From positions 56,574,501 to 56,638,500 of the forward strand of contig JAKSXM010000007.1 in NCBI GenBank assembly GCA_022575985.1: a DNA stretch of 64,000 nucleotides, in the 5' to 3' direction. Within the stretch, counting starts at the first letter, position 1. Every line of letters begins with the position of its first letter. The notes under the pieces are model-generated. The model was not told where the DNA came from, made no database searches, and saw only the letters and a program-made list of their open reading frames with translations. Source of the stretch: Anagrus nilaparvatae. Lineage: Eukaryota > Arthropoda > Insecta > Hymenoptera > Mymaridae. Below are positions 24,241-36,964 of the stretch, piece by piece. The position numbers were made by a program, and so were the translations under genes.

Positions 24241-26691
24241 CAACAAAAAAAGTTATTACTAACTGAGAACAAGTCAACGCACATATTAGCTATATTTTTT
24301 TATTGGCTTTAAGTATGCGCTGCAAAAAATATTTACTTTCTTACCGACTTTTTCATTTTTTGACCTGAAAAACTTATAAGGCACGATTTTACCTATATGC
24401 TGAATACATAGGGTGATCGTATTTAGATATAAGTAATTTTAATAATAATTCTTTTTCAGAGAAAAAACTTACTGAAAGAATTTTCGGGTAAGGATGAAAT
24501 CTTTTTAACGACGATAATTTGGCTAACTTTATTGATATTTTTTTATAGGCAACTATGATGACACAAAATCTCTCATATTAAAATTAGCCTGAATGATACT
24601 TTGAAAGCTATTTTCGTTTTAAAATACTGCTTCCATAGAAGTGTACCAATTAGCAATCAAATATTGACTTTAAACCCTGTTGAATTAAAATTTAAGAGAA
24701 TAAACATGTAAAATTCAAAACTAAATAAATTTTTTTTTTAATTTTCTTGGCTAATATATATTTTAATTTATTACCATGACACAATAAATGTAATTATGTA
24801 TGTACAAATCAATTTGAATTTAAATAAAGTTTTCAATTTTACATATAAATTAAACCTAAAGCTAAAACTTATAATGAGCATCAGCTAGCTTATATTCAAA
24901 AGTTACTTTCAAAATTTCATGAAAATTTACCCATACAACAAATATGTTATCTAAATAATCATTTGATTGTTTTCACTTGTTTTCATATGCACTACCTAAA
25001 TTTGTAATTGAGATATACAGATTTTATATACAGCACTATCGTAGTTTGCAATTTATTTTTGGACGTAATACATGAACAGTAAAATTGTTATGTTTATTGT
25101 TAGACAGTAATTTTAGTTTACTAATTGCTTATTATAAAGTTTTCATAATTTAATTATATTTTTGTGTAAGCTACTTATTATTTTAACAAATTTATTTATA
25201 ATAACAGCAGTGTTGTATAGGATATTTTCAGTTAGTTAGCTATTCCTTAAAAAAATTTCATTTCTCTGCAATAAATTTACCCTATTAGAGGGCTTAATTG
25301 TTTGTAGTTTTTATAATTTTTTTGCATAATCTGAAGCTAAATAAAAAAATATTAGATAATTATTTTTTTGTTGTTTTAAACTTCTCTAATTTAGGCAGTT
25401 ATAAAGAGGCAGATCGACCACAATTGCACCCAGTTAAGCCGAAGTTATCTTTGTAATGTAAAAATGTAATGTTATTAGTTTTTTAATTTTAATTTTTTAA
25501 AAAACAAAAAAATATGAGTATATTATTTTTTAATATTATTTCATATTATGCAAAAAATTTTAAAAAGTTTTACCCATGCAAGATTCCTATTGTAAAAAAC
25601 ATAAGTAAGAATATCAGAGAGACTCCGCTCTGCCTGGGGATAATTTATAGGTATTTCGTAAGAAAATAAATTTATAATTATATTTTTGCTAATCTATTTC
25701 ATACAAAAAACATAAAATTTTTAAATATGAAAATAATCATGTTTTTGTCTCCTGTATACATGTAATCTAGTAAGTTTTTAGTACTCTTCTTTATTTTCCA
25801 GTTACTGCCAATAAATTAAAAAAAAAAACAATTTTCTAACTATTTTCAAAAACATTTGTAAATTTTTAAAGATCTATTCATTTTCACTAAAAATTTAACA
25901 GAATTTGTAAAGATTAGTACGTCAAATCAAATAATATCAAATTCTACTGTAAAAATTTTCAAAATTTTTATAATATTTCATTTTTTGTCTAAAAATGAAA
26001 AAACTGTAGTTAGTGAAAAGTTAGTGAAAAATTAAATCTCTCAAAATAACTATTTTCTATTTCACCTAAAAAATATTTTTATTCAATTTTGACACCAATT
26101 TTCGACAAAACTCAAAATACAATGAAATACAAACAACTGCACACAAATAAATTTTGAAATCCACTTATAGTTATAAAATTTAAAAAATTATATAAAACAA
26201 GTTACGGTATAATACATTCTCTGTCAATTGCCATTTTACAATCTTTGGTTGGCCACAATCAAGATATATCACCACAATCCTCTGTCGTATTTCTATCTTG
26301 TCTGCGCAACCCTTAATTTATATATATAGAAATTCGTAGAATCGGATGTATCAGCAGGATGGTACAAACGATCTCATGCGGTCTGTTGCTCATTCATATT
26401 ATAGTTTCCTTTGACAATTTATTTTCAAGAATAAAGACATGCAAATTTTCATTTATAGGATTCATATCGAAAATTATACATCGTTACAAATTTTGAATAA
26501 TTTATTTATTTATGGTACAGAGAGTTTTTTTTGCTTTGCCTTTTTCAAACAGATTTATGCATTATTAATAAAAAAAAATTTACTATTTGTTAAGTCACAT
26601 TTTTGCCCCTGTTTGCCTTTTATGCCATTAAAATAACTCTTGAACACAATATTTTTTAATTATCCTTTTAATTCGAAAAATAAATTAAAAA
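24241..26691. other. AT-rich spacer, no gene seen
   Basis: No repeat or coding signal could be supported. A less AT-rich stretch at 26220-26400 is unassigned. The 65-codon frame at 26439-26636 is unsupported. Confidence 0.5.
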
Positions 26692-26862
26692 TTAACCCAT
26701 TAGTGGTGACGCAACAGAAAACGGAAATTCAAATTTCAATAGATATAAGACTGTTTCATTTGTAAGAAACAATTAATGAAAATATTAAAATCAAAAAGGT
26801 GGTTAATTTTTAGCCTTATATCTATTGAAATTTGAATTCCCGTTTTCTACCGCGTCGGCACT
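26692..26862. repeat. Short foldback, possibly piggyBac-type with one end lost
   Basis: The arms 26708-26749 (GACGCAACAGAAAACGGAAA...) and 26815-26856 (...CCCGTTTTCTACCGCGTC) are complementary over about 42 bp, including TTCAATAGATATAAG. The left end reads TTAACCCATTAGTG, like the TTAA plus CCCATTAACG end of the larger element at 44838. The right end lacks the CCC and TTAA, so the superfamily assignment is weak. Confidence 0.55.
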
Positions 26863-26897
26863 AAAAAAGACCAGAATCACACGCGTCGGTAACAAAA

Positions 26898-27112
26898 TGA
26901 GCAATTTTACACCATTGTAATTAACCCTGGGTTAACTTGACCAAATTTTAACTTAACCACGAGCAAATTAACAAAGACCCGTTTACACCAACAAATGTTG
27001 AATTTTTTTTAGGTAACTGTGGTCAGTGTAACCGGGACTTTGTCAATTTGCTTGTGGTTATATTAACATTTGGTCAAGTTAACCCAGGGTTAAAATGGTG
27101 TGAAATCGCTCA
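26898..27112. mobile_element. 215-bp palindromic MITE
   Basis: Inverted ends TGAGCRATTTYACACCA continue as nearly symmetric arms containing TTAACCCTGGGTTAACTTGA and GAGCAAATT. The arms span about 90 bp each, with a short centre near 27000. There is no coding capacity. No clear target duplication can be read; both sides are AAAA-rich. It is a non-autonomous hairpin element of unknown superfamily. Confidence 0.78.
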
Positions 27113-27122
27113 ATGAAACAAA

Positions 27123-27445
27123 CATAACCTAAAAAAGAATTTTCTAACAAGCTTTATAATTAATAAAAAGTTTTGGAGTTATAAATTTTAATTAGTCTTC
27201 CATAATAAAATGTTTTATAGCCTGTAAAAAGTTTCAAATAAATATTTTAATTTTTAAGGTTATAAAACCTTGTTCAAAAACTTTTCGCAAAAAAAGTCTT
27301 TTTACCTGAAAAATTAAAATATTCACTTGAAACTTTTTTACGGACTATAAAACATTTTATTGCGGAGAGATTATAATCGAAATTAATTATTTCAAGAGTT
27401 TTAATTAATCAAATAACTTGTTAGATAATTTTTATTTAGGTTATG
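27123..27445. mobile_element. 323-bp palindromic MITE
   Basis: Begins CATAACCTAAAAAAGAATTT and ends with the complement near 27420-27445 (AGATAATTTTTATTTAGGTTATG). Inside, ATAAAATGTTTTATAG and AGTTTCAA..ATATTTTAATTTTT blocks are mirrored on the other arm. It lies ten bases from the preceding MITE. There is no coding capacity. Confidence 0.75.
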
Positions 27446-30400
27446 TCCTTTACCAAAGATTTCATCCTTTTGATACAAAACAAATTCCAAAATTAAAAAT
27501 ATGACAGTACAGTAACTGTTTTAGAGCCAACTCGATTCTCTTTAAGCTATGGTCTTAAATTAAATTAAAATAAAGACAAATAATGTAAAATATGCTCACT
27601 TTCAAAAGCTTTACTGATAAAAATGCCTCAACATTCTAAAAATTCAAGCCCTGCTATTTAAATCTGATTTTTAAGAATACTTAAAATTTTTTCTAAAGAT
27701 AAAACCACCTTTGTAAAATTTTAATGAGTGGTTTAATCGTATTAAATAATCCTTTAAAAAAATGAAAAAAAAATTCATATACATAATTTGTAAAAATGAA
27801 AAACCTGATTAACCCTTTTTATTTAAAAAATGAATTATTATAAGTTAAAAGAAAAACAATTTTTTTACTAACATCCGCAAATAATTTAATAAACATACTA
27901 CCGGATGTATTAAAAAAGTCATAAAAATGATACTTAAAAAAAAAATATTTCTATAATGACTTAGTTACTTAAGATATTAAGAGTATAATAAGGTTCGAAA
28001 ATAAAAATAATTATAATCTGCCAATTATCTATGACCAGAAAAATAAAATTTTAATTTTTGATTTACAATCGAAATAACTACAAAATTAATGATAATAAAT
28101 TTATAAAATAAAATTTTTGAAAAAATCACGTGAGTACATAATAAAAAAAAATAAGATTTTAGGTTACATATATGGCAATAATATTAAAAAAAGTAGTAAA
28201 AAAAAGTTGTTAAACATCGGACAAACAAATAATCTATGATTATCACGTACACTATTTTTCAACCATAAATTCAATATTATATGAATTCTTTAAAAAGAGA
28301 TTTGAAATATTTAAAAAAAAAACAAAATATAAAATTTTTATACGTCCTTGAGTTTTTTTATATTTATTACAGTACTAGTACAAGCCTACAATTTTTTTTG
28401 ATTCACGTATTATATATCTTCAAGTTTTCTCAGTTTCTCATTTGATTTAACAGTCACGTGCGAATACTGATGATGAACGAGCAATCTTCAAGAGCATATC
28501 TATATAAAATACATATATATTCTTATAACACTTTCCCCTAAAAAAAAATAAAAATAAAAATCATAGAAATTGATGTTAAAAATAATTTAATATATTTTAT
28601 ATATTAGGATGTTAGTTGTTAATAAAGAAGTACTTGTAACTGTTTGTGTAATAAAGTTTTCAACTAAAAAATCAGCGACGGTCCAAAAAATGTGGTAAAT
28701 TTTTAGTTCTCAGGAGGGGGCGATTGATGACAATGCAAATTATGGCTCATTAAACTACTTTTAAGTTTTACCAAAATATAAATTATGATGCTTTTATTTA
28801 TTAGATTTACCAAAATATAAATTATGATGCTTTTATTTATTAGATAACATCATGAAAAATCATTTTGTACAGGACAATTTTCTTGGTTAGCAATAGCTAT
28901 TTATTAAACAAGGGATAAAATATTGGTTTTGGCTTTGCATGCTGTTGTATACACGAGCGAGTGCAGATAGCATGCAAAAGTCGAACCCACTATTTTTTCC
29001 CGTGTTCTAAAATATAGTTTTACATATAATGGGCAAAAAAGCCGTCTCCCTAGGGCAGAAAATAGGCTTTTTTTGCCCTAGATATGTAAATAAAATTTGT
29101 AAATAGGGTGTAATACCCTATATTACTTAGGTCTGATTTTCGTTCATTTTGTTTACATTGGGGGTAATCACCAAAATCACGATTAATGAACGACGTTTGT
29201 TGTTTGAAGATGTATTATCACCATTATTTCTCACCAAATAAATACGAGAAAGTGATTGCAAAAGAAAAACAACCTCTATAGAAAATAATAAGATTTATTC
29301 AATAAAATAAAATTTTTGTTACTTTTTGTTTACAACCGGTTTTTAATAATATGTAGAATTTTATATTATCATTACTTTATTTATAGTATAAGAATATCAT
29401 TTCTCTTGCGAGAGAAATTTTTCCAATTAGTTTTAAAGGCTTTTAAAAACTTAAACATAAAATTACAAGTGCTGTTAAAATTTAAGAGAAAAATATTTTT
29501 TGTTTAAGTAAATGTAATTTCTTTTCACGAAAAAATTTAAACTCAAAATTATTTTCTATTTACTTTATTTAATTTTTTTAAATCAAAGAACTTTTTATTA
29601 TTCTTAAACAGAAATCAAAATGTTCTTGCTAAACAATTTTAAACTCAAAATTATAGTTCTTTTTCGGCAAAAATATCTTTTTTCTTAGTTCCTTTGAGTA
29701 TGAAATAATAATATTTTCATCATCAGAGGGAACCAGAGCGACTTTTCAGACTTATTTTCTGTAGCGAAAGATGGTGTTTTAGTCACTACTTTACGTCCCT
29801 AGAGGCGTCGCAACGGCGTCGCCTACGGCTCGGGCGTCCTCGTCTTTTACACACCTCGCGTCCTTTCCTTTCAACCCATGGCGTAATCATCCATTTTCGC
29901 CCCTTATAATGAAAATAGCTATTTACGCTAATTAACATCTTAATATGTACGTACCTAAATTTTCATGAACTATAAATAAAAAAAATAAAAAATGATAAAA
30001 ATTTTTAAATTTAATTTTTATTATATTGATTACAAACATAAACAATTGTACTAGCAGATATTGTTTTGCTTTATTTTTTTATTTTATACACTTGAATTAT
30101 CATTAACACGTACATACGTACATACATAAAAAAAAGCTTATTATAGAAAACATTAAATTATAATGTTCGTATATATGATCGAATATATAGACACTATTAT
30201 GACTATAAAGTCGTTAGTCACGCTGTTCAGACACGAGGAATATATATATAGCTGCATTACTACTAAAGATATTTTTTATTATATTTCAATTTTTTTTTTT
30301 TTTGCAAAAAAATTAGTTAAGTGTGAGGTTAAAATAATGCACATGCATATGAGTTATTTCACGTCAAAAAAGTAAAATTATACTTTTATTTTTTATTTAA

Positions 30401-32149
30401 AATTGTATTCGAAGAAACTGAAATTATCCAGAATTTACTGAATTTGCATACGAAGGGCTGGAATATATAACTAATTATGGAAATACTCTAAGAATTTCAA
30501 ATTGTTTATTCGCATAGTTTTCGAGAAAACGTAAATAAAAAAGTAAATATTTTATGAGAATTGTATTTCTGTAATGCAGGGGTTTGGGAATAATGAAAAA
30601 GAAATTCAAATTATTTAATCTTAAACTGTATTTATATTCAAGAAATAAACTGAGGTAAATACCCTCATATTTTCAAATAAATTTACACTGTACTATTCTA
30701 CCAAAACATAAATAGGTTTTTTTATCAGTATTAACGAATCTACACAACAAGTAGGTACCCTATTTTGTTATAAAAATCCAAGCATCCTTTTATTCCTTTT
30801 ATTACAGAAATAATCTTGAATCATTAAAAAAACATGAAATAATTGACATGGAACAAACCATATATAAATTGTACACAAACACGCCTTCTTTTGTAGTTTT
30901 TATATTATATATTATGTGATATACATTTTATATTGTAAGCTTTAAATTTTTCATTTGATGTTCAAAATTGATAACTAAGAGAAAAATTGAAAAACCACGA
31001 TATTAATTTTTAAGAAAAATAATAATAAAAAATAAAAAAAAATTTATTTACCGGTTTAATGACATGATATTATTTTAATAAATAAGTATATTATTTCAAA
31101 AATATAAAAAATAAATATAATTTTAATGTATATATAATGCATAATAATATAGGTAAATTTTATAAAAGCAATATTTTTTAAAATATATATATTAAAATAT
31201 TTTTAGGTAAATATAAATTCCATTGTTTTATTTGGGTTATGAAGACCACCCCTCTATTTAATATTATTATTTGTTTAAAAAAGAAATTTTCTAATATTTA
31301 TCTAAATCTGTAATCATTTTATTATATGCTACAGTAATGAGACTCATCAACTTTTCTATAAAATTTAAGTAAAGTTAATTTATAAAATTATTTATGTATG
31401 TAGGAAATCCTTCTAGCGAAATAACTTTTCTGATAGTGATTAAGTTTTTGAACGTATTTTGGGCTTGGTTGTTTGAAATTAGATAATAATCATGCCAAAT
31501 TTATGGTGGTTTTTTCGATCATACTTTTTTTATAAATAACTAAATAGCTAGACTGACAGGTTGCCGTGTTCAAGTTTTGCTTAAATTCTTTGAAAATTTA
31601 AGCAATTTAAATTGAATCTAATGTCAAAATGTTGAAATTAATTTGAAAATTGAAACAAAACTCAAGCGGAATATTTGAATATTTTTATTAAATTACATGA
31701 AATCTCTGATTCAAAAAAAAAAAAAAAAATTTTTTCCAGAGGGGATAGGAAAAATTTTTTTTAAATCAAGAAGTTTACAAATTATCCTTAATTTTTGTTC
31801 TTTTATTATTAAATAACCTTGTAGGTTGCAAATAAATATTTATGATAAAAGTAAGATTTAGGATATAAGTCCCAATAGCCATTTCCACAAACACTTCCCG
31901 ATTTAAGCAGGTGAATTTTCAATTGGCGTGATATGATATTGGAATGATATTTTTTGTATTAGCTACACTGTTAGAAATAACTCCGATATGCATAAATATT
32001 CGGCGAAATTGGCTATAGTTAGGAGTTTAGGGCTTAAGCTTGGGTTCAAATTCACATGAATTGGTGCTTTTTTCAGACTTTATATGGACGAAATTGGCCA
32101 AAATCTATTCCATTTAAATATCACTGGATAAGTAGTTTTTAAAAAACTT
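27446..32149. other. AT-rich spacer with a GC island and a small duplication
   Basis: No gene found. Contents: a 39-bp perfect tandem duplication (28767-28844), a motif shared with 14.2 kb (29386-29424), and a G+C-rich patch at 29800-29890 (GGCGTCGCCTACGGCTCGG) that I cannot assign. Frames at 29316-29507 and 30163-30375 have no motifs. Confidence 0.5.
28767..28844. repeat. Perfect 39-bp tandem duplication
   Basis: The 39 bases from TTTACCAAAATATAAATTAT to TTATTTATTAGA are repeated exactly, back to back (28767-28805 and 28806-28844). Perfect identity implies a recent slippage or repair event, or an assembly duplication. Confidence 0.95.
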
Positions 32150-32286
32150 ACAACCGGTCTGTGAGCTCACAACCAACGAATATTTAACATGTTTAAATTT
32201 ATATTTTGAATTTTAAAATCTTATAACCTTAAGTCCTTAACAAAAAAAAATATTTAGCTCCTATCTATAAACATGTTCCATGTTAA
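32150..32286 (-). repeat. Poly-G hairpin family, copy 2 (short, reverse)
   Basis: Starts ACAACCGGTCTGTGAGCTCA, has TTAACATGTTTAAA, an AAGTCCTTAA fragment, and ends CTATAAACATGTTCCATGTT. Both terminal blocks of the family are kept, but the G-rich core is missing. Confidence 0.6.
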
Positions 32287-34734
32287 TAGCGTGAAAAAAT
32301 GGGCAATATAAATTTTTCTAACCTATACTAATGGACTCGTCGATCACCTTCATGCTCTAAAACTTAAAATGAGGGGTAAGTTTATGAACACATACATTTC
32401 CAAGCTGTTTTTAAACTTAATTTTTTATTTCCAATCTTATAAAAATCTCTTTATGCCAAATGGTAACATCTGATTTGGACGTGTTTCAAACTTTTTGTTG
32501 CAGGGACTAATTTTTTTGTGAATTTTTTTTATTGGACTCCACTTTCTGCACACACGCACACGCACACGCACCTACATACGCACGTACATACACATATATA
32601 CTTTTTCTAAAAAACCGGTTTCTCAGCTTTCAGGGGTCTGAAAGCGTTCTTATATGCAAAAAATCCAAATTTTACCTATTACAATGGTTTCTCTAATGAG
32701 GACCCAAAATAGTTTAATAACAGAGATTTATTTTTGAACGTTTTCTAAAAAAAAAAATTGTTTTTTCAATTTGAACTATTAAATTTATTAACTATTAATT
32801 AACTTATTCTAATTTCAAAAAATTTTTTCAGTAAAAAATAAAGACAATTTTTTAAAGCATTTCATCAATTTTCCCACCAGAACTCTTAAAATAGAAAAAA
32901 TTTGATAAAAAACTATTTTTTTTTTCTTCTTAATGAAAAAAGTTTTAATTATTGACATATCGATAAAGTAGTAGTAATTTAAAAAGTAGTAGTCTCTCCT
33001 TGTTAATGTTAGTTACGTCCCATTCGGATTCCTTCGCATTAAATCAACAAAAATAACAACACATTGATTTTGTATTAAAATAAATGAATGTTTTTAAAAT
33101 TAACATAAACAAAATAAACCGATAGGTATTAAATTGTTTTAAATCCATTCAAACCAAAATTCATAATATAAAACTATCTAATGAAATTAAAATTAGCTTT
33201 TAAATATACATAATAACTGAATAATAATTAAATTTCTATTATTAAATTTGAAATCTTATACATAATGTTATATAAATAAAATTAAATTTATAAATTTAAT
33301 CGAATAATTAAATAACAAAGAATATATAAATGCATAATAGATAAAACAGAGTATAATAAAATGAGTAACGTACCGAGAATAATATTAAAGCCATCTAAAC
33401 TTCTCGTATAGCATGACTTAATGAAGAAACAGAAATGATGAATGAAATAGAATTCTGGATGAAATATCTATTACTAACAAGCACAAGAATATAGTATTAA
33501 ACCTTTCATTGTATTGTCCAGAAAACAAGACGAACATCTCTCTTTTTAGATAAAAGTAAATCTAAATCCTTCTATGTATTATAAGTATAATCCTAAATCA
33601 AGATTTCACACAAACTTATAAATACAAATACAAAGATTCAAATCTCTATAGCATTACATTTTAACATTATCCACCCACGTTTTACTATTTCATAATAATT
33701 CTCTCTTCTCTTACAAAATGAACAAGACTTTTCTTCTATTAGGTCCATCCTATACTCATCTCACTTTAACATCCCTTTAGAATATACAATAATGTCTGAT
33801 CTAGTAAACTCGTTGAATTTACAACGCTTGGAAAATCTTCTATCCCTAATGGAATAGTCTTAATTATACGTACAACCTTTTTTTTTTTAGTTAATTTTAT
33901 TTTTTAACTAACTTTTTCCAATACTCATAGATATATAAAATAAAATATGTAGAATTTATTTTAAATAATATTTAATCCGATAATTATATATATATTATAT
34001 TAAAGATGAAACTTTTAATTGCTTGTTACAGGTAAGCACACTTTTTGCAGTTATATTGGAAAATGACTCTGATAATTTACATTTAAAAGTCTAATTTAAT
34101 GAGGTGATCCACAAGAGTAAGTTTTTAATTACGCATCAGTGATCCTTAATAACTATAGGTGTCTTTAATTTCTATATAATTTATATATGTATGTGTATGT
34201 GTGTGATTTTCTGAGTAAGTATATGTGTATTAAATATTATAAGTAGAATTATAACTTTTTCAAATATAATATTCATAATCATTAAATTTTATTTATTTTT
34301 GAAAATGTCATTTTATATTAAAATATCAAAAACTTTTCATTTACATACATTATATATATATATATATATGCATTTAATTTATTTAATATTATATAATTGA
34401 GGTTAAACAAATATTTTTGGTTTAATATATAATAATTTAAAATATATATGCTTACATTTAAATTTCGTAATTACATGCTGGTTATAATTTTTTTTTTTTA
34501 ATTAATGCTCTTTGAAACAATTTAAAAATTTAATTGAATTTTAATATTAATGACTTTTGTATTAAGGGGTATCTCTCATTTTTTAATAGATTTTTAAAAA
34601 TTTTCAAATCATTTTATTTCAATCATTTTATTATCAAAGTTAACAACTTTTCTTTTTATATTATTAAACTATTATTAAACATTAAGAAAAATGAAAAAAA
34701 AATTATATTTGTCGTTTTGTTCATATTATAGAGG
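32287..34734. other. AT-rich spacer with CA/CG microsatellite
   Basis: An (ACGC/ACAC)n run lies near 32550-32600, followed by a small perfect hairpin GCTTTCAGGGGTCTGAAAGC near 32627. Nothing else recognisable. The frame at 34534-34731 is AT-driven. Confidence 0.5.
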
Positions 34735-35155
34735 GCGTCAAAGTATAATCTGAAAAAAAAGGTTCCCACGATTTCGCCCCTTTATTTCAGCTGAAACTAA
34801 AAAACAGAATAGCATTATGTTCTGTAGAGTATTCTCTGGAGTTGGTAGCAAAGCGAGGAAAAAATTTTAAAATTGACCATTTGGTGGGCATTTTAAAAAA
34901 AAATACGATTTTTGGGCCGAAAATGGCCCGAAAATCGACCATAAAATGATTTCTGGTGCATATTAAGCTTAGTCCGAGGTACCAACTCTAGCTATAACTT
35001 TAATAAAGAAAATGCACCAAGTTTTGTGTCAATTGCTCAATTAGTTTTAGAGATATCGTGGGAACCGTTTTCAAAAAGTCATTTTGAGAAAAACGCGTTT
35101 AAAGTTTTTTTTTTTAGTTTTAATTAATATATTTCAATTTTTAAGGTTTCAATTT
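34735..35155. repeat. Non-tandem leader of the 35-kb repeat element
   Basis: Moderately G+C-richer sequence with GGTTCCCACGATTTCGCCCC near 34761 and its rough complement GATATCGTGGGAACC near 35051, and an inner hairpin TTTTTGGGCCGAAAATGGCC near 34912. It leads directly into the tandem array, so both probably belong to one element. No coding frame is supported. Confidence 0.5.
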
Positions 35156-35790
35156 TGACTTGAAATTCGTTTTTAGAACATCAAAATACGTAACCAAGGT
35201 ACTTTAATTTATAACTTTTGCACAAAGTAAAATATTCACCCTCTAGGGCGGTTGAGAGAGTGGCTGGGGGTATCTGGGGCAAAATCTGAGGGTGTAGGCT
35301 GAATCCTGACTTCAGATTCGGTTTTAGGACATCAAAATACGTAACTAAAGTACTTTCATTTTTAACTTTAGGACATAGTAAAATATTTGATTTTTGGGGC
35401 GGTTTAGAGGGTGGCTGGGGGTAGCTGGGGCAAAATCTGAGGGTGCATGCTAAACTCTGACTTCAGATTCGGTTTTAGGACATCAAAATACGTAACTAAA
35501 GTACTTTTATTATTAACTTTTGGACATAGTAAAATATTTGCTTTTTGGGCGGTTTAGAGGGTGGCTGGGGGTAGCTGGGGCAAAATCTGAGGGTGTAGGC
35601 TAAATTCTAACTTCATATTCGGTTTTAGGACACCAAAATACGTAACTAAAGTACTTTTATTTTTAACTTTTGGACATATTAAAATATTTTCTTTTTGTGC
35701 GGTTTAGAGGGTGGCTGGGGGTAGCTGGGGCAAAATCTGAGGCTAAATTCTGACTTCAGATTCGGTTTTAGGACATCAAAAAACTTACCT
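35156..35790. repeat. Roughly 150-bp tandem repeat array, about 4.2 units
   Basis: Units begin TGACTTCAGATTCGGTTTTA and contain CATCAAAATACGTAACTAAA and GGGTGGCTGGGGGTAGCTGG. Starts are at about 35156 (most diverged), 35307, 35458, 35608 and 35751 (partial), giving periods of 151, 151, 150 and 143. The array ends in GACATCAAAAAACTTACCTG. The first unit is the most diverged and inner units are the most alike. Confidence 0.92.
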
Positions 35791-36616
35791 GTAGGTAGGT
35801 CTAGTTACAGGATCAGAACTTTTTTTTTTTTGTGCAGCTGTGTTATTAAAGTTGAATTTTTCGCCCATTATTTATAAAATGAATGTTTATGAGAATATAT
35901 CGACCAAGAGGGCAAATAAATGAAAAAATATACAAGTTTTTACATGTGACGTTTCGCGTGTCTTCCACTCGTCTTATTAAACATACTATTAACAAAATTA
36001 TGCATATAAAATATTTATAAAAAAACATAATAAAATATTCATTATTTAAGATTATATAAAATAAAACGACTTTTTCTTGGTCATTGTTACTAGTATACTA
36101 ATGGATTTGGTTTAATCTTGAAAAAGAAAATTCCAGAGCAAATCGAAAGGTTTGGTCTAATCTTAAAAAAAAAGTTCCAGAGCAAACTGAAAGATTTGGT
36201 TTAGTCTTTAAAAAAAATGTATACATATTTATGTATTTTTAACTCATCTGCACAGACCCAGATATAATAGATGACCATTGAGGCTGCACAGCTGACCTAA
36301 CTGAGAAAACTACATAAAAAACTACATACCTGGGTCAAGATGTGTTTTTTATTAGGAAAAGTGTATTTGACCGTGGCGTATATCATTTTTCTAGATCATT
36401 TAGGGTCTCTGCGCTGTTTTCCAACACTTTTACTGGAGTCAAAATTGTGATTTTTTCAATTTTTTTGAATTTGACGAAAAAACTATGATTCAGATAAAAA
36501 TAGTTATAAGCAATATTTGGGAGATAATACCCTACTAGTAAGGAGTTTCCATTGGGGGTATGAGCAAGAAAAAGTGATACTTCGAATTTATGCACGCCTA
36601 ACGTTGACCAAGTTAA
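35791..36616. other. Spacer, no gene seen
   Basis: Two tandem GGTTT(A/G)(G/A)TCTTGAAAAA-like phrases near 36107-36210 suggest a degenerate short duplication. A minus-strand 70-codon frame at 36383-36595 (with FLAHTPNGNSLLVGYYLPN) is less AT-biased than most but matches nothing I recognise. Confidence 0.4.
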
Positions 36617-36964
36617 TACAGGGATCCCTCGTTATCCGCGGTTTTATTATCCGCGATTTACCGTATCCGCGGTAGGACCAAAATATCCAATCCCTTGTTT
36701 TCCGCGGGAAAATTCTTGTTATCCGCGGTTTTAATTTAAAAAAAAACGTCAAGAAGTATTTTGTTTCAGTGTGACAATGTTCAGATTTTCGAGAATATTT
36801 ATCATTTTTTCCTAACCTACATATATTTTTTTTTCATTTTTATTTTCAATTTTATAAAATAAAATTGTATTTCGTAATAATGGCTCCTCAATCAAGGAAA
36901 ACGCTATCTCGCGCAAGGAGCGTCATGAATATCGCGGATAAACTCAAAATTTTAGATTTGATTG

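Noticed and set aside
24043..24312. 89-codon frame with ordinary-looking composition
   Set aside because: It lies on a hairpin repeat unit that recurs in reverse at 54 kb without keeping the frame.
35156..35790. CRISPR-like array
   Set aside because: Units are about 150 bp, contiguous, with no unique spacers, in eukaryotic DNA.
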